DNA of 64,000 nucleotides, taken from an uncultured Desulfovibrio sp. (GTDB lineage Bacteria; Desulfobacterota; Desulfovibrionia; Desulfovibrionales; Desulfovibrionaceae). Below, in pieces: positions 22,308 through 31,660 of the stretch; within the stretch, counting starts at the first letter, position 1; every line of letters begins with the position of its first letter. The notes beneath the pieces were generated by a model that did no database searches, was not told where the DNA came from, and saw only the letters and a program-made list of their open reading frames with translations. The DNA lies in assembly GCA_913060505.1 (NCBI GenBank), contig CAJXRQ010000001.1, positions 327,178-391,177 on the forward strand, written 5' to 3'. Made by a program: the position numbers and the translations under genes.

Positions 22308-22481
22308 ATGTTGAAGGTAAAACTTATCAAGAGCAAAATCGCGTGCAAGCCCAATCAGGTCAAGAACTTGGAAGCTCTGGGCCTGCACAAGATTCGCCAG
22401 GAAAAGTCTTTTGAGGACCGCCCGGAAATCCGCGGCATGATCGAAAAGGTTAAGCACCTGGTGGAGGTAACTGAATCATGA
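22308..22481 (+). CDS. rpmD: 50S ribosomal protein L30
   Basis: This small gene of 57 codons encodes MLKVKLIKSKIACKPN at the N-terminus, then LEALGLHKIRQEKSFED and a C-terminal GMIEKVKHLVEV segment: the L30 fold with its conserved LGL-K pattern. AAGGAGTGCCGGT precedes the ATG. Its TGA overlaps the ATG of rplO (ATGA at 22478-22481), so the two are coupled. Confidence 0.95.
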   Translation: MLKVKLIKSKIACKPNQVKNLEALGLHKIRQEKSFEDRPEIRGMIEKVKHLVEVTES

Positions 22482-22924
22482 GGCTGCACGAACTCTATCC
22501 GTTCCCTGAAGAATACAAGGAACGGAAGCGTATAGGCCGTGGTTCCGGTTCCGGCTGGGGTAAGACCTCTGCCAAGGGCCACAAAGGACAGAACAGCCGC
22601 TCCGGCGGTGGTGTCCGTCCCGGCTTTGAAGGTGGCCAGATGCCTCTGGCCCGTCGCCTTCCGAAGCGCGGCTTCAAGAACCGTTTCCGCGAGGAATATG
22701 TTGCGATCAACATCGGTCGCCTGGTGAGCGCATTCGAGGAAAAAGCCGAGATTACTCTGGCAGACATCTACGAACGCGGTCTTGCCAAGCAGGGCGCACC
22801 GATCAAGGTACTGGGCGTCGGCGAACTGGCCAAGGCTGTTACTGTTGAAGCTCACCGCTTCAGCGCCTCGGCTGTCGAAAAGATCCAGAAGGCCGGCGGA
22901 ACCGCCAAGGCCATTGAAGGCTAA
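22478..22924 (+). CDS. rplO: 50S ribosomal protein L15
   Basis: L15 is a late-assembly 50S protein. The 148 residues start MRLHELYPFPEEYKERKRIG and show the Gly-rich RGSGSGWGKTSAKGHKGQ stretch, then GFEGGQMPLARRLPKRGF. It overlaps rpmD by 4 nt and is followed by secY after 26 nt. Confidence 0.97.
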   Translation: MRLHELYPFPEEYKERKRIGRGSGSGWGKTSAKGHKGQNSRSGGGVRPGFEGGQMPLARRLPKRGFKNRFREEYVAINIGRLVSAFEEKAEITLADIYERGLAKQGAPIKVLGVGELAKAVTVEAHRFSASAVEKIQKAGGTAKAIEG

Positions 22925-22950
22925 GCTTCAACCGTATTGGAAGGGTTAAC

Positions 22951-24267
22951 GTGGCATTGTCAGGAGTCGAAAATATCGCCCGTCTGCCGGAGCTGAAGAA
23001 AAAACTGCTCTGGACGTTCGCACTGCTCGCTGTTTACAGGCTTGGTATCCACATTCCTGTTCCCGGTGTTGATAGTAGCGCATTGGCTGATTTCTTTGCC
23101 AGCGCACAGAACACGCTGTTCGGGCTTTTTGACATGTTCTCCGGTGGCGGGTTGAAAAACCTGTCCATCTTTGCGCTGGGTATCATGCCCTACATCTCCG
23201 CCTCCATTATCATCCAGCTTCTGACCGTGGTCAGTCCCGAACTGAAGCGGATGCAGAAAGAGGAAGGGGAGGCTGGACGTAAGAAGATTACCCAGTACAC
23301 CCGTTATGGAACCGTGCTTATCTGCCTTGTGCAGGGCTTTGCCATCGCGGCCGGCCTTGAGGGCATGAGCAGTCCTTCCGGCGCACCTGTTGTGTTGCAT
23401 GCCGGTATGGGCTTTAAGCTCATGACGGTCCTGACATTGACTGCGGGAACCTGTTTCCTCATGTGGCTTGGCGAACAAATGACAGAAAAGGGAATCGGCA
23501 ACGGTATCTCTCTGATTATCTTCGGAGGTATCGTTGCCGGGCTTCCCAGAGCCATTCTCAACACGACAAGGCTCATGACTGTCGGGGAAATCTCTTTGTT
23601 CATGCTGCTTATCATCATGGCCGTCATGGTTGCGACCCTGGCGTTCATCGTGTTCATGGAGCGTGGACAGCGCCGAATTCCCATTCACTATGCCAAACGT
23701 CAGATGGGCCGAAAAATGGTCGGTGGACAAACGACGCATTTGCCGCTTCGTATCAACACCGCCGGTGTTATTCCTCCGATCTTTGCATCGTCCATCCTGA
23801 TGTTCCCGGCAACCATTGCTCAGTTCTCAAGCGTGGAGTGGCTTAAGGATATCACTGGATTCCTGACTCCGAGCTCCATTGTTTATAACGTGATGTTCAT
23901 CGCCATTATCATCTTCTTCTGCTACTTCTATACGGCAATCGTTTTTGATCCCAAAGGCATTGCCGAGAACATTCAGAAGCAGGGTGGCTTTATTCCGGGA
24001 ATTCGCCCTGGTGCAAAAACCCGTGAGTACATCGACAGGGTACTGGCCCGCATCACTCTTTGGGGTGCTCTGTATGTTTCGGCCATATGTGTACTGCCCA
24101 TGATCATGATCGCCAAGCTTAACGTTCCGTTCTATTTCGGCGGTACGGCATTGCTGATCGTTGTTGGTGTGGGCATGGACACTATGGGCCAGATCGAATC
24201 GTATCTGATTTCCCACCAGTACGAAGGCCTGATGGGTAAAGCCGGGAAAGTGAAGGGAAGGCGATAG
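22951..24267 (+). CDS. secY: preprotein translocase subunit SecY
   Basis: SecY is the protein-conducting channel of the inner membrane. The 438-residue protein starts with GTG at 22951 and shows ten hydrophobic segments. Landmarks are RLGIHIPVPGVD after TM1, the plug-region FGLFDMFSGGGLKNLSIFALGIMPYI, the ERGQRRIPIHYAKRQ cytoplasmic loop and the VFDPKGIAENIQKQGGFIPG loop. It is embedded in the spc operon as usual. No adk or infA follows; map is next after 2 nt. Confidence 0.97.
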   Translation: MALSGVENIARLPELKKKLLWTFALLAVYRLGIHIPVPGVDSSALADFFASAQNTLFGLFDMFSGGGLKNLSIFALGIMPYISASIIIQLLTVVSPELKRMQKEEGEAGRKKITQYTRYGTVLICLVQGFAIAAGLEGMSSPSGAPVVLHAGMGFKLMTVLTLTAGTCFLMWLGEQMTEKGIGNGISLIIFGGIVAGLPRAILNTTRLMTVGEISLFMLLIIMAVMVATLAFIVFMERGQRRIPIHYAKRQMGRKMVGGQTTHLPLRINTAGVIPPIFASSILMFPATIAQFSSVEWLKDITGFLTPSSIVYNVMFIAIIIFFCYFYTAIVFDPKGIAENIQKQGGFIPGIRPGAKTREYIDRVLARITLWGALYVSAICVLPMIMIAKLNVPFYFGGTALLIVVGVGMDTMGQIESYLISHQYEGLMGKAGKVKGRR

Positions 24268-24269
24268 CC

Positions 24270-25040
24270 TTGAAAAAGTATAGAGGTGTTTTCCTCAAAA
24301 ATGACAAAGAGATTAGCCTGATTCGTGAGGCCAATCGAATTGTTTCGATAATTCTCGATGAGCTGGGTGAGAACGTCCGTCCGGGCGTTCCCACCATGCT
24401 TTTCGAAGATATTTGCAGGGAGCGGTGCGCCGAGTTCGGCGTACGTCCTGCTTTTTTGGGATACCAGGGATTTCCCTATGCCCTGTGTTGTTCCGTTAAT
24501 GAAGAAGTCGTACACGGTTTTCCTTCGGAGACTCGCTTCCTCGCCGATGGAGACATTGTCAGTTTTGACATGGGTGTCGTGTACGAAGGATTCTACGGTG
24601 ACTCCGCAAGGACCTACGCCGTTGGCAAGGTCTCTGATGAGGCCCAAAAACTCATGGAAGTTACCCATGAGGCGTTGCATCGTGGAATTGCTGAAGCCGT
24701 CCCCGGCAATAATTTGTACGATATCTCTGCGGCTGTGCAGAATTATGTCGAGGAATTCGGATTTGGCATTGTTCGACGGTTTGTCGGACATGGTATAGGC
24801 TCTCATCTTCATGAGAAGCCCGAGATTCCCAACTTCGTTCCCTCGGGCATGACCGGCGTTCCGCTCAAAGCGGGAATGGTGCTGGCTATCGAACCCATGG
24901 TAACCATGGGGACGCACGAAGTTGAAGTCCTTGATGACCAATGGACTGCCGTGACTCGTGACCGGGCTTTGTCCGCACATTTCGAGCATACAATTGCGGT
25001 TACGTCTGAAGGGCCGAGGATACTGAGTTCGACCAATTAG
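24270..25040 (+). CDS. map: methionine aminopeptidase type I
   Basis: This enzyme removes the initiator methionine from nascent proteins. It starts with the rare codon TTG at 24270, 2 nt after secY, so translation is probably coupled. The 256 residues carry the metal-ligand pattern: the two aspartates in VSFDMGVVYEGFYGDSARTY, the histidine in VGHGIGSHLHEKPE, and the glutamates in AIEPMVTMG and FEHTIAV. The secY-map-rpmJ-rpsM order is common in deltaproteobacteria. Confidence 0.96.
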   Translation: MKKYRGVFLKNDKEISLIREANRIVSIILDELGENVRPGVPTMLFEDICRERCAEFGVRPAFLGYQGFPYALCCSVNEEVVHGFPSETRFLADGDIVSFDMGVVYEGFYGDSARTYAVGKVSDEAQKLMEVTHEALHRGIAEAVPGNNLYDISAAVQNYVEEFGFGIVRRFVGHGIGSHLHEKPEIPNFVPSGMTGVPLKAGMVLAIEPMVTMGTHEVEVLDDQWTAVTRDRALSAHFEHTIAVTSEGPRILSSTN

Positions 25041-25158
25041 GGATGGCGAACATTAATACTTGCTCTTTTTTCAGTTCTGCTGTAAAAGATGCAGCTTTGA
25101 TTTGACGGCCAGACCCAATGGCGGGTTCTGGCGATACGCTATTGATTTGGAGTTTGAC

Positions 25159-25272
25159 ATGAAAGTCAGGCCTTCTGTTAAGAAAATGTGTTCCAAGTGC
25201 AAAATCATTAGGCGCGGCGGTGTTCTGCGGGTAATCTGTGAGAACCCCAGACACAAACAGCGTCAAGGATAA
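25159..25272 (+). CDS. rpmJ: 50S ribosomal protein L36
   Basis: The 37-residue product ([15 protein letters not shown]...) has the zinc-binding set Cys11, Cys14, Cys27 and His32, so it is the C+ form. The reading frame is open upstream, but only the ATG at 25159 gives the family length. The 118-nt gap after map contains an imperfect hairpin (25108-25132), which might be a leader element for the alpha-operon genes. Confidence 0.95.
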   Translation: MKVRPSVKKMCSKCKIIRRGGVLRVICENPRHKQRQG

Positions 25273-25284
25273 AGGGGAATAGCC

Positions 25285-25659
25285 GTGGCACGTATCGCAG
25301 GTGTTGATCTGCCCAAGAATAAGCGCATGGATATTGCGCTGACCTATATCTACGGCATCGGCCGCACGACGGCCCTGGAGATTCTGTCTGCTGTCAAGAT
25401 TGATTGGCAGAAAAAGACTGATGACCTCAGTAACGAAGAGGTCAACTCCATCCGTAACGAGATCGAACAGAACTACAAGGTTGAGGGCGATCTCCGTCGG
25501 GAAGTGATCCAGAACATCAAGCGCTTGATGGACATCGGCTGCTACCGCGGCCTGCGCCATCGTCGTGGACTTCCCTGCCATGGGCAGCGGACCCACACCA
25601 ACGCACGCACCCGTAAGGGACCGCGTCGTTCTGTCGTTGGCAGAAAGAAGAAAAAGTAG
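25285..25659 (+). CDS. rpsM: 30S ribosomal protein S13
   Basis: S13 contacts the P-site tRNA and L5. The GTG start at 25285 follows AAAGGGGAATAGCC. The 124 residues contain [21 protein letters not shown], the [17 protein letters not shown] segment and the basic C-terminal [20 protein letters not shown] tail that reaches the tRNA. It starts the S13-S11-S4-alpha-L17 group. Confidence 0.97.
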   Translation: MARIAGVDLPKNKRMDIALTYIYGIGRTTALEILSAVKIDWQKKTDDLSNEEVNSIRNEIEQNYKVEGDLRREVIQNIKRLMDIGCYRGLRHRRGLPCHGQRTHTNARTRKGPRRSVVGRKKKK

Positions 25660-25754
25660 CGCTTGGACGTACGATAATAATTGAGAAAGTCGGGCCATTC
25701 ATGTGTGGTTCGCCTTTACTCGTCAAACGGAAATTTTAAAGGGAGAGTCCGGCA

Positions 25755-26138
25755 ATGGCTAGACCCCGCCGTACGAAGAAAAAAGAGAAAAAGAACATCC
25801 CTGTTGGCGTGGCCCACATCAAGGCCACGTTCAACAACACCATTATCACCTTCACCGATCCGAAGGGCAATGTGGTGAGCTGGGCGAGTGCTGGAGCTGC
25901 TTTCAAAGGCTCCCGTAAAAGCACTCCCTTTGCCGCTCAGATTGCCGCCGAGTCTGCGGCCAAGACTGCCCGCGACAACGGCATGCGTACTGTTGGTATC
26001 ATGGTGAAGGGCCCCGGTTCCGGTCGTGAGGCCGCAATGCGCGCCATCAGTGCCGCCGGTTTCAAGGTGACGTTCATTCGTGACATCACCCCGATTCCGC
26101 ATAATGGCTGCCGTCCGCCGAAACGCCGCAGGGTTTAA
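25755..26138 (+). CDS. rpsK: 30S ribosomal protein S11
   Basis: S11 forms the 30S platform near the E site. The 127 residues include [39 protein letters not shown] and the C-terminal [35 protein letters not shown] precedes the ATG. The 95-nt gap after rpsM shows no terminator. Confidence 0.97.
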   Translation: MARPRRTKKKEKKNIPVGVAHIKATFNNTIITFTDPKGNVVSWASAGAAFKGSRKSTPFAAQIAAESAAKTARDNGMRTVGIMVKGPGSGREAAMRAISAAGFKVTFIRDITPIPHNGCRPPKRRRV

Positions 26139-26150
26139 AGGAGATTTACA

Positions 26151-26777
26151 GTGGCAAGATATACGCAAGCCAAGTGCAAGCTTTGCCGCCGCGAGGGCCA
26201 GAAACTGTTCCTCAAGGGCGACCGCTGCTATACTGACAAGTGCGCTTATGAAAAACGCCCTTATGCTCCGGGCCACGCAGGCCGTATGCGCAAGAAGATG
26301 AGCGATTACGCCATCATGCTGCGTGAAAAGCAGAAGGTTCGCCGCATGTACGGTGTGCTTGAAGGGCAGTTCCGTAAATATTATGAACGTGCCGACGCCA
26401 TGAAAGGCGTAACCGGCCACAACCTGCTGTTCCTGCTCGAGCGCCGTCTTGACAACGTCATTTACCGCCTCGGATTCGCGAACTCCCGCGATCAGGCTCG
26501 TCAGATGGTTCTCCATGGCATGTTCGTCATGAACGGCCGTCGCGTAAGCATTCCCTCCATGCTGGTGAAGCCCGGGGATGCCATTGAAGTTCGCGAGGAG
26601 AGCCGCAAGGTGCCCGTGATCATGGAAGCCCAGGAAGTCATCGCCCGCCGGGGCTGCCCCGAATGGCTGGAGTCCGACGGCGCCAACTTCAAGGGTGCGG
26701 TCAAGGCTCTGCCCAGCCGGGAAGATATCCAGTTCCCGATCAACGAGCAGCTCATCGTCGAATTGTACTCAAAATAG
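26151..26777 (+). CDS. rpsD: 30S ribosomal protein S4, zinc-binding form
   Basis: S4 is a primary assembly protein and, in E. coli, the repressor of the alpha operon. The GTG start follows AAGGAGATTTACA. The 208-residue product has the N-terminal zinc set Cys9, Cys12, Cys26 and Cys31, so it is the C+ form, plus the S4 RNA-binding domain ([23 protein letters not shown]). rpoA is the next gene. Confidence 0.97.
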   Translation: MARYTQAKCKLCRREGQKLFLKGDRCYTDKCAYEKRPYAPGHAGRMRKKMSDYAIMLREKQKVRRMYGVLEGQFRKYYERADAMKGVTGHNLLFLLERRLDNVIYRLGFANSRDQARQMVLHGMFVMNGRRVSIPSMLVKPGDAIEVREESRKVPVIMEAQEVIARRGCPEWLESDGANFKGAVKALPSREDIQFPINEQLIVELYSK

Positions 26778-26790
26778 ATAGGTGCACTGC

Positions 26791-27820
<1,030 letters not shown>

Positions 27821-27831
<11 letters not shown>

Positions 27832-28321
27832 GAAGTCCGGAAGGAAGCTCAATAGAAGCTCGTCCCACCGCAAGGCCCTGTTCCGCAACATGGCCAAGGC
27901 TCTGCTGACCTACGAATCCATTCGTACAACGGAAGCCAAGGCCAAGGAACTGCGCAAGGTTATCGATCGCCTGATCACTCTGGCTCTCAAGAATGACCTG
28001 CATGCCCGTCGTCAGGCCTACAAAGTGCTGAACAGCCACCAGATGGTCCAGCGCCTGTTTGACGAAATCGGCCCCCGTTTCAACGGCGGTGGCGGTTATA
28101 CCCGTATCATCAAGCTGTCCTCGCCCCGCAAGGGCGACTGCGCTCCCATGGTCATCATTGAGTTGACCAAGCTCGCAGGCGCAGCTCCGGCCCCGGCTGA
28201 AGAGCCCAAGGCCGAGGAAAAGCCCGCTCCCAAGAAGAAGGCTGCTCCGAAAAAGAAAGCCGAAAAGGCTGCCGACAAGACCGAGGAAAAGGCTGAAGAA
28301 GCCGAAACCAAGGAAGATTAG
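27821..28321 (+). CDS. rplQ: 50S ribosomal protein L17 with Lys/Ala/Glu-rich tail
   Basis: L17 lies near the tunnel exit. Residues 1 to about 117 form the normal protein ([56 protein letters not shown] block). They are followed by a low-complexity tail of almost 50 residues made mainly of Ala, Lys, Glu and Pro. It overlaps rpoA by 11 nt and ends the superblock at an intrinsic terminator. Confidence 0.96.
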
Positions 28322-28332
28322 TCGACTTTAGG

Positions 28333-28363
28333 AGAGGGCAGGGTAACCTGCCCTTTCTTTTTA
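28333..28363 (+). terminator. intrinsic terminator after rplQ
   Basis: An 8-bp stem (AGGGCAGG 28335-28342 with CCTGCCCT 28347-28354) has a GTAA loop, can be extended by two pairs, and is followed by TTCTTTTTAT. It closes the ribosomal protein transcript. Confidence 0.9.
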
Positions 28364-28371
28364 TATTTTGT

Positions 28372-28388
28372 TATAGATTTTATCTATA
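28372..28388 (+). promoter_or_regulatory. palindrome upstream of the LysR gene
   Basis: TATAGAT (28372-28378) and ATCTATA (28382-28388) form a 7-bp inverted repeat with a 3-nt spacer, centred 25 nt before the LysR start. It contains the T-N11-A spacing typical of LysR-family sites. An autoregulatory site is inferred; overlap with an AT-rich -10 region is an alternative explanation. Confidence 0.4.
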
Positions 28389-28404
28389 GGAAGATGGTGG
28401 CTTT

Positions 28405-29319
28405 ATGGATATGCGTAAATTGGAAGCGTTTTGCCGGGTGTATGAGCAGCGCAGCTTTTCCAAGGCTGCCAAGGAATTATTTCTTTCCCAGCCTACGGTT
28501 AGCTCGCATATTTCTTCCCTTGAAGCTGAGTTGGGCGTCCTGTTGTTCGATCGTCTGGGAAGAACAACATTGCCCACGGAAGCTGCGGAAGTCCTTTATG
28601 ACAGTGCCCACGTTGTTTTTGAAAAGCTGGATGAAGTCAAAACCAAGATCCAGTTATTGCAGGATAAGGTTGTGGGAGAACTGCATCTTGGTGGGAGCAC
28701 TATCCCGGCGACCTATATTCTCCCCGTAATCATGGGCGCCTTTGCCGCTCAATATCCCGAAGTTTCTTTTCAAATTGACGTCGGCAACTGCAAGAGCATC
28801 ATGGACAAAGTCGACTCCGGCGATTTGTTACTCGGAATCGTCGGGGCAAAACCGCATGCTCCCGGGTTGGAGGCCGATCTTATTCTGGAAGACGATGTGG
28901 TCGTGGTCGCACATTCCTGCCACGCAACGTCGTTTGCAAACACCCCTGTCTCCATCCAGGATCTTGCTTTGGTGCCGTGGGTCATTCGAAAAAAGGGATC
29001 CGGAACCCGTGCTGCATTTGAGAATGCTGTTGAGTCATACAATATTCTCTCTCAACTCGATGTTCGAGCATGTGTAGACAATACGGCCACTGCCATGGAA
29101 TGCGTTTTGGCCGGGCTGGGGGTAACTGTCACTTCTACCGCTGTGGTGGAACGTTACAAGGGACGAGCCGATCTTTGTGTCCTTGATGTGCCTGATTTGC
29201 GTCTCAAGCGGCAATTCTATTTGACGTATCGTACAGATCGCCGTCTGTTCCCAGCAGCGGAAGCGTTTGTCCGTTTTTGCCGCGAACGGGCCAGAGCTCT
29301 TCTCTCCAACGGCACATAA
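28405..29319 (+). CDS. LysR-family transcriptional regulator
   Basis: The 304-residue protein has an N-terminal winged helix-turn-helix (SFSKAAKELFLSQPTVSSHISSLEAELGVLLFDR, here split as residues about 17-50) and a periplasmic-binding-like effector domain beginning near VVGELHLGGSTIPATYILP. The effector is not evident from sequence. It lies alone between the rplQ terminator and pyk, in the same direction as pyk and 66 nt from it, so it might control pyk or act elsewhere. Confidence 0.9.
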   Translation: MDMRKLEAFCRVYEQRSFSKAAKELFLSQPTVSSHISSLEAELGVLLFDRLGRTTLPTEAAEVLYDSAHVVFEKLDEVKTKIQLLQDKVVGELHLGGSTIPATYILPVIMGAFAAQYPEVSFQIDVGNCKSIMDKVDSGDLLLGIVGAKPHAPGLEADLILEDDVVVVAHSCHATSFANTPVSIQDLALVPWVIRKKGSGTRAAFENAVESYNILSQLDVRACVDNTATAMECVLAGLGVTVTSTAVVERYKGRADLCVLDVPDLRLKRQFYLTYRTDRRLFPAAEAFVRFCRERARALLSNGT

Positions 29320-29385
29320 TTGTCGCTTTTCCTCATTTTCCTGTTGTTTCAAATCCTGTAGTGTTGAAGGCATTGGAGGATTTCA

Positions 29386-30813
29386 ATGAAAACAAAGATC
29401 ATAGCCACCCTTGGTCCGGCGTCTCGTGAACCGAACATCATGGAAGCCATGGTGCAGGAAGGTGTTCGAGTATTCCGACTTAATTTTTCCCACGGAAATG
29501 CCGCTTCCTTTGTTGATACTGTGCGCGACATTCGTGCGATTTCGGATCGTTTGAACATCGTGATCACTATTCTTGCCGATTTGAGTGGGCCAAAGATCCG
29601 TATCGGGGAGCTGGTTCATTCTCCTGCACACGTCGTTCGGGGGCAAGAGGTATTGCTTGGCCCGGATGAGAGGCGAACCTCCCATGATCCCAATATGCTG
29701 TTTCTCCCATTCGATCATTCCGTTATTCTTTCCGAATTGTCCGATGGGGATGCGGTCCATCTTTGTGATGGCATGGTGCGTTTTACTGTGACGAGTTGTG
29801 TGGAGTCGGGGGCGGTCTTTGTCCTCAAGGCCGAGAATGGAGGACTGCTGACATCGCACAAGGGGATTGCATTTCCCGGGAAGTTTATTTCCATCCCTGC
29901 GCTGACGGAAAAAGACAGAGTCGATCTTGCCGAAGCACTCGATTTGGGTGTGGATGCCGTGGCCATGTCATTCGTTCAGTCTGGACGCGATATTCTCGAT
30001 CTGCGCGAGGCAATGGAAAAAGACGGACGAGTGCTGCCTATCATCGCAAAAATGGAGCAGCGGGCCGCTTATGATAATTTACAGGCTGTATTGGAGGCGG
30101 CTGATGGCTTGATGGTTGCGCGTGGCGATCTTGGCGTTCAATGCCCGTTACCGGAGCTGCCCATTATGCAGAAAACCATCATCGATGCCTGCCGGGCCAT
30201 GGACAAGCCCGTGATCGTCGCCACCCAAATGCTTATTTCCATGGTGGACAATCCTGCGCCGACGCGGCCTGAAACAACGGATGTTGCCAACGCTATTCTT
30301 GATGGAGCGGATGCGGTAATGCTCTCCGAGGAGACAGCCATAGGCAAACATCCGGTTGAGGTCGTCGGCTATATGGCGCGGATTGCGCAGCAGGCCGAAT
30401 CCTATGGTCTGCAAAAGAACGGTGGGCCGTTGTCGCCCAAAGGGCGGGAAGATCCGGAACGGACGTTGGCCTATTGCGCCTGCCTGTTGGCCGGACAAAC
30501 CGCTTCTCGAGCTTTGGTGTGTCACACGCGTTCCGGTACCACGGCCTTGCGTGTCAGCGGACGCCGTCCCGTACAATCAATATATGCGCTTTCCCCGAAT
30601 CAGGAGTCTCTGCATCTGCTGAATTTCAGTTGGGGCGTGATTCCTCATCTGGTAGATCGCGAACATACCAGCCATCTCAGGCGGTGTGAGGCTTTTGTGG
30701 ATGCATGTGCCGATTTTGAGGCCGGACAGAGTGTGGTCATTACCGCCGGGCAAAAGACTCCCGGACGCATGGACCTTCATACTAACGAAGTGAAGGTCTA
30801 TTACAAAGGGTAG
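29386..30813 (+). CDS. pyk: pyruvate kinase
   Basis: Pyruvate kinase converts phosphoenolpyruvate and ADP to pyruvate and ATP. The 475-residue protein has the N-terminal MKTKIIATLGPAS and VFRLNFSHG substrate loops, catalytic lysine in PIIAKMEQ, MVARGDLGV followed by PVIVATQML, and the SEETAIGKHPVE switch. The C-terminal domain (about 345-475) is present. GGAGGATTTCA precedes the ATG. It converges on mqnA with only 7 nt between stops. Confidence 0.95.
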   Translation: MKTKIIATLGPASREPNIMEAMVQEGVRVFRLNFSHGNAASFVDTVRDIRAISDRLNIVITILADLSGPKIRIGELVHSPAHVVRGQEVLLGPDERRTSHDPNMLFLPFDHSVILSELSDGDAVHLCDGMVRFTVTSCVESGAVFVLKAENGGLLTSHKGIAFPGKFISIPALTEKDRVDLAEALDLGVDAVAMSFVQSGRDILDLREAMEKDGRVLPIIAKMEQRAAYDNLQAVLEAADGLMVARGDLGVQCPLPELPIMQKTIIDACRAMDKPVIVATQMLISMVDNPAPTRPETTDVANAILDGADAVMLSEETAIGKHPVEVVGYMARIAQQAESYGLQKNGGPLSPKGREDPERTLAYCACLLAGQTASRALVCHTRSGTTALRVSGRRPVQSIYALSPNQESLHLLNFSWGVIPHLVDREHTSHLRRCEAFVDACADFEAGQSVVITAGQKTPGRMDLHTNEVKVYYKG

Positions 30814-30820
30814 TGCTGCT

Positions 30821-31660
30821 TTATGCCGCCTCTTCTGTCATGGCCGGGAGGAAATTCAGTTCCGGTACCGCAGGGATTTCCCCGCATTTGTACAGGTACT
30901 GATAAAAGAGCTTCAATCCCTCCAGTTCTTCCGGACCGAGGTCGTAAAACAGCCCGTCGAAGTATGAGCACATCTGTTGGTTGTTTAGAATACTGGATTG
31001 GGCGGCAAGAGTGCATAGATCACCAATGTGATCCTGCCCCCATTGTTTTGCCTGTAGCAGGATGTTGCAACCGGCGAGTATTCTTTGCGGATCAGCGACA
31101 ACGGCTTCCCGTTGGGCAATCCAGACACCGAAGATGAACGGGTGGCCCGTCTGCCTGCGCCATGCCTCTCCCAGGTCAATGCGCACCGGGTAGTCCTCAT
31201 GGTAGCGCAGGTTCAATGCCTCGTCGCCGATACACAGGATTGCCTGCGGCCTTTGTCCGTCACTCAGGACCTGAGTGGCGTCTCCGGTCTGGTAGCGTAC
31301 GGGAATCTCCCATTCATTCATGAGTACGCGCAGTAATACAGCGGATGTGTGGCTCTGGGAGCTGACCAGTATGCTTTCTCCGGTCAGTTTTTCCACGGGG
31401 ACTCTGCTCAGCAGCAGGACGCTTTGCACCGGGCCACGGCTTCCGATGGCGATATCCGGGATCAAGTAGTATTTCTCCGGGTGGCGTGCATATTCGACGC
31501 TGGAGGCTGCCGATATTTCCAGTTCGCCTTTGTGCATGAGTCTGTTCAGGCTTGCCGGTGGGCCGGAGACAATGTCGAAGTCGTGTGGCAATACTCCTGT
31601 CTCCAGCGGATGATAGATGGGGAGGACATTAAGATAGCCGATTTTTCCAAGAGCGATCAT
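30821..31660 (-). CDS. mqnA: chorismate dehydratase (futalosine pathway)
   Basis: MqnA removes water from chorismate to give 3-enolpyruvyl-benzoate, the first step of futalosine-type menaquinone synthesis. ATG at 31660 gives 279 residues starting MIALGKIGYLNVLPIY, with FDIVSGPPASLNRLMHKGELEISAASSVEYA as the solute-binding-like core. The frame is open upstream, but that part overlaps mqnC. The start shares ATGA with the mqnC stop, and GGAG lies 8 nt upstream. It is last in tetR-mqnE-mqnC-mqnA. Confidence 0.93.
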   Translation of the reverse strand: MIALGKIGYLNVLPIYHPLETGVLPHDFDIVSGPPASLNRLMHKGELEISAASSVEYARHPEKYYLIPDIAIGSRGPVQSVLLLSRVPVEKLTGESILVSSQSHTSAVLLRVLMNEWEIPVRYQTGDATQVLSDGQRPQAILCIGDEALNLRYHEDYPVRIDLGEAWRRQTGHPFIFGVWIAQREAVVADPQRILAGCNILLQAKQWGQDHIGDLCTLAAQSSILNNQQMCSYFDGLFYDLGPEELEGLKLFYQYLYKCGEIPAVPELNFLPAMTEEAA

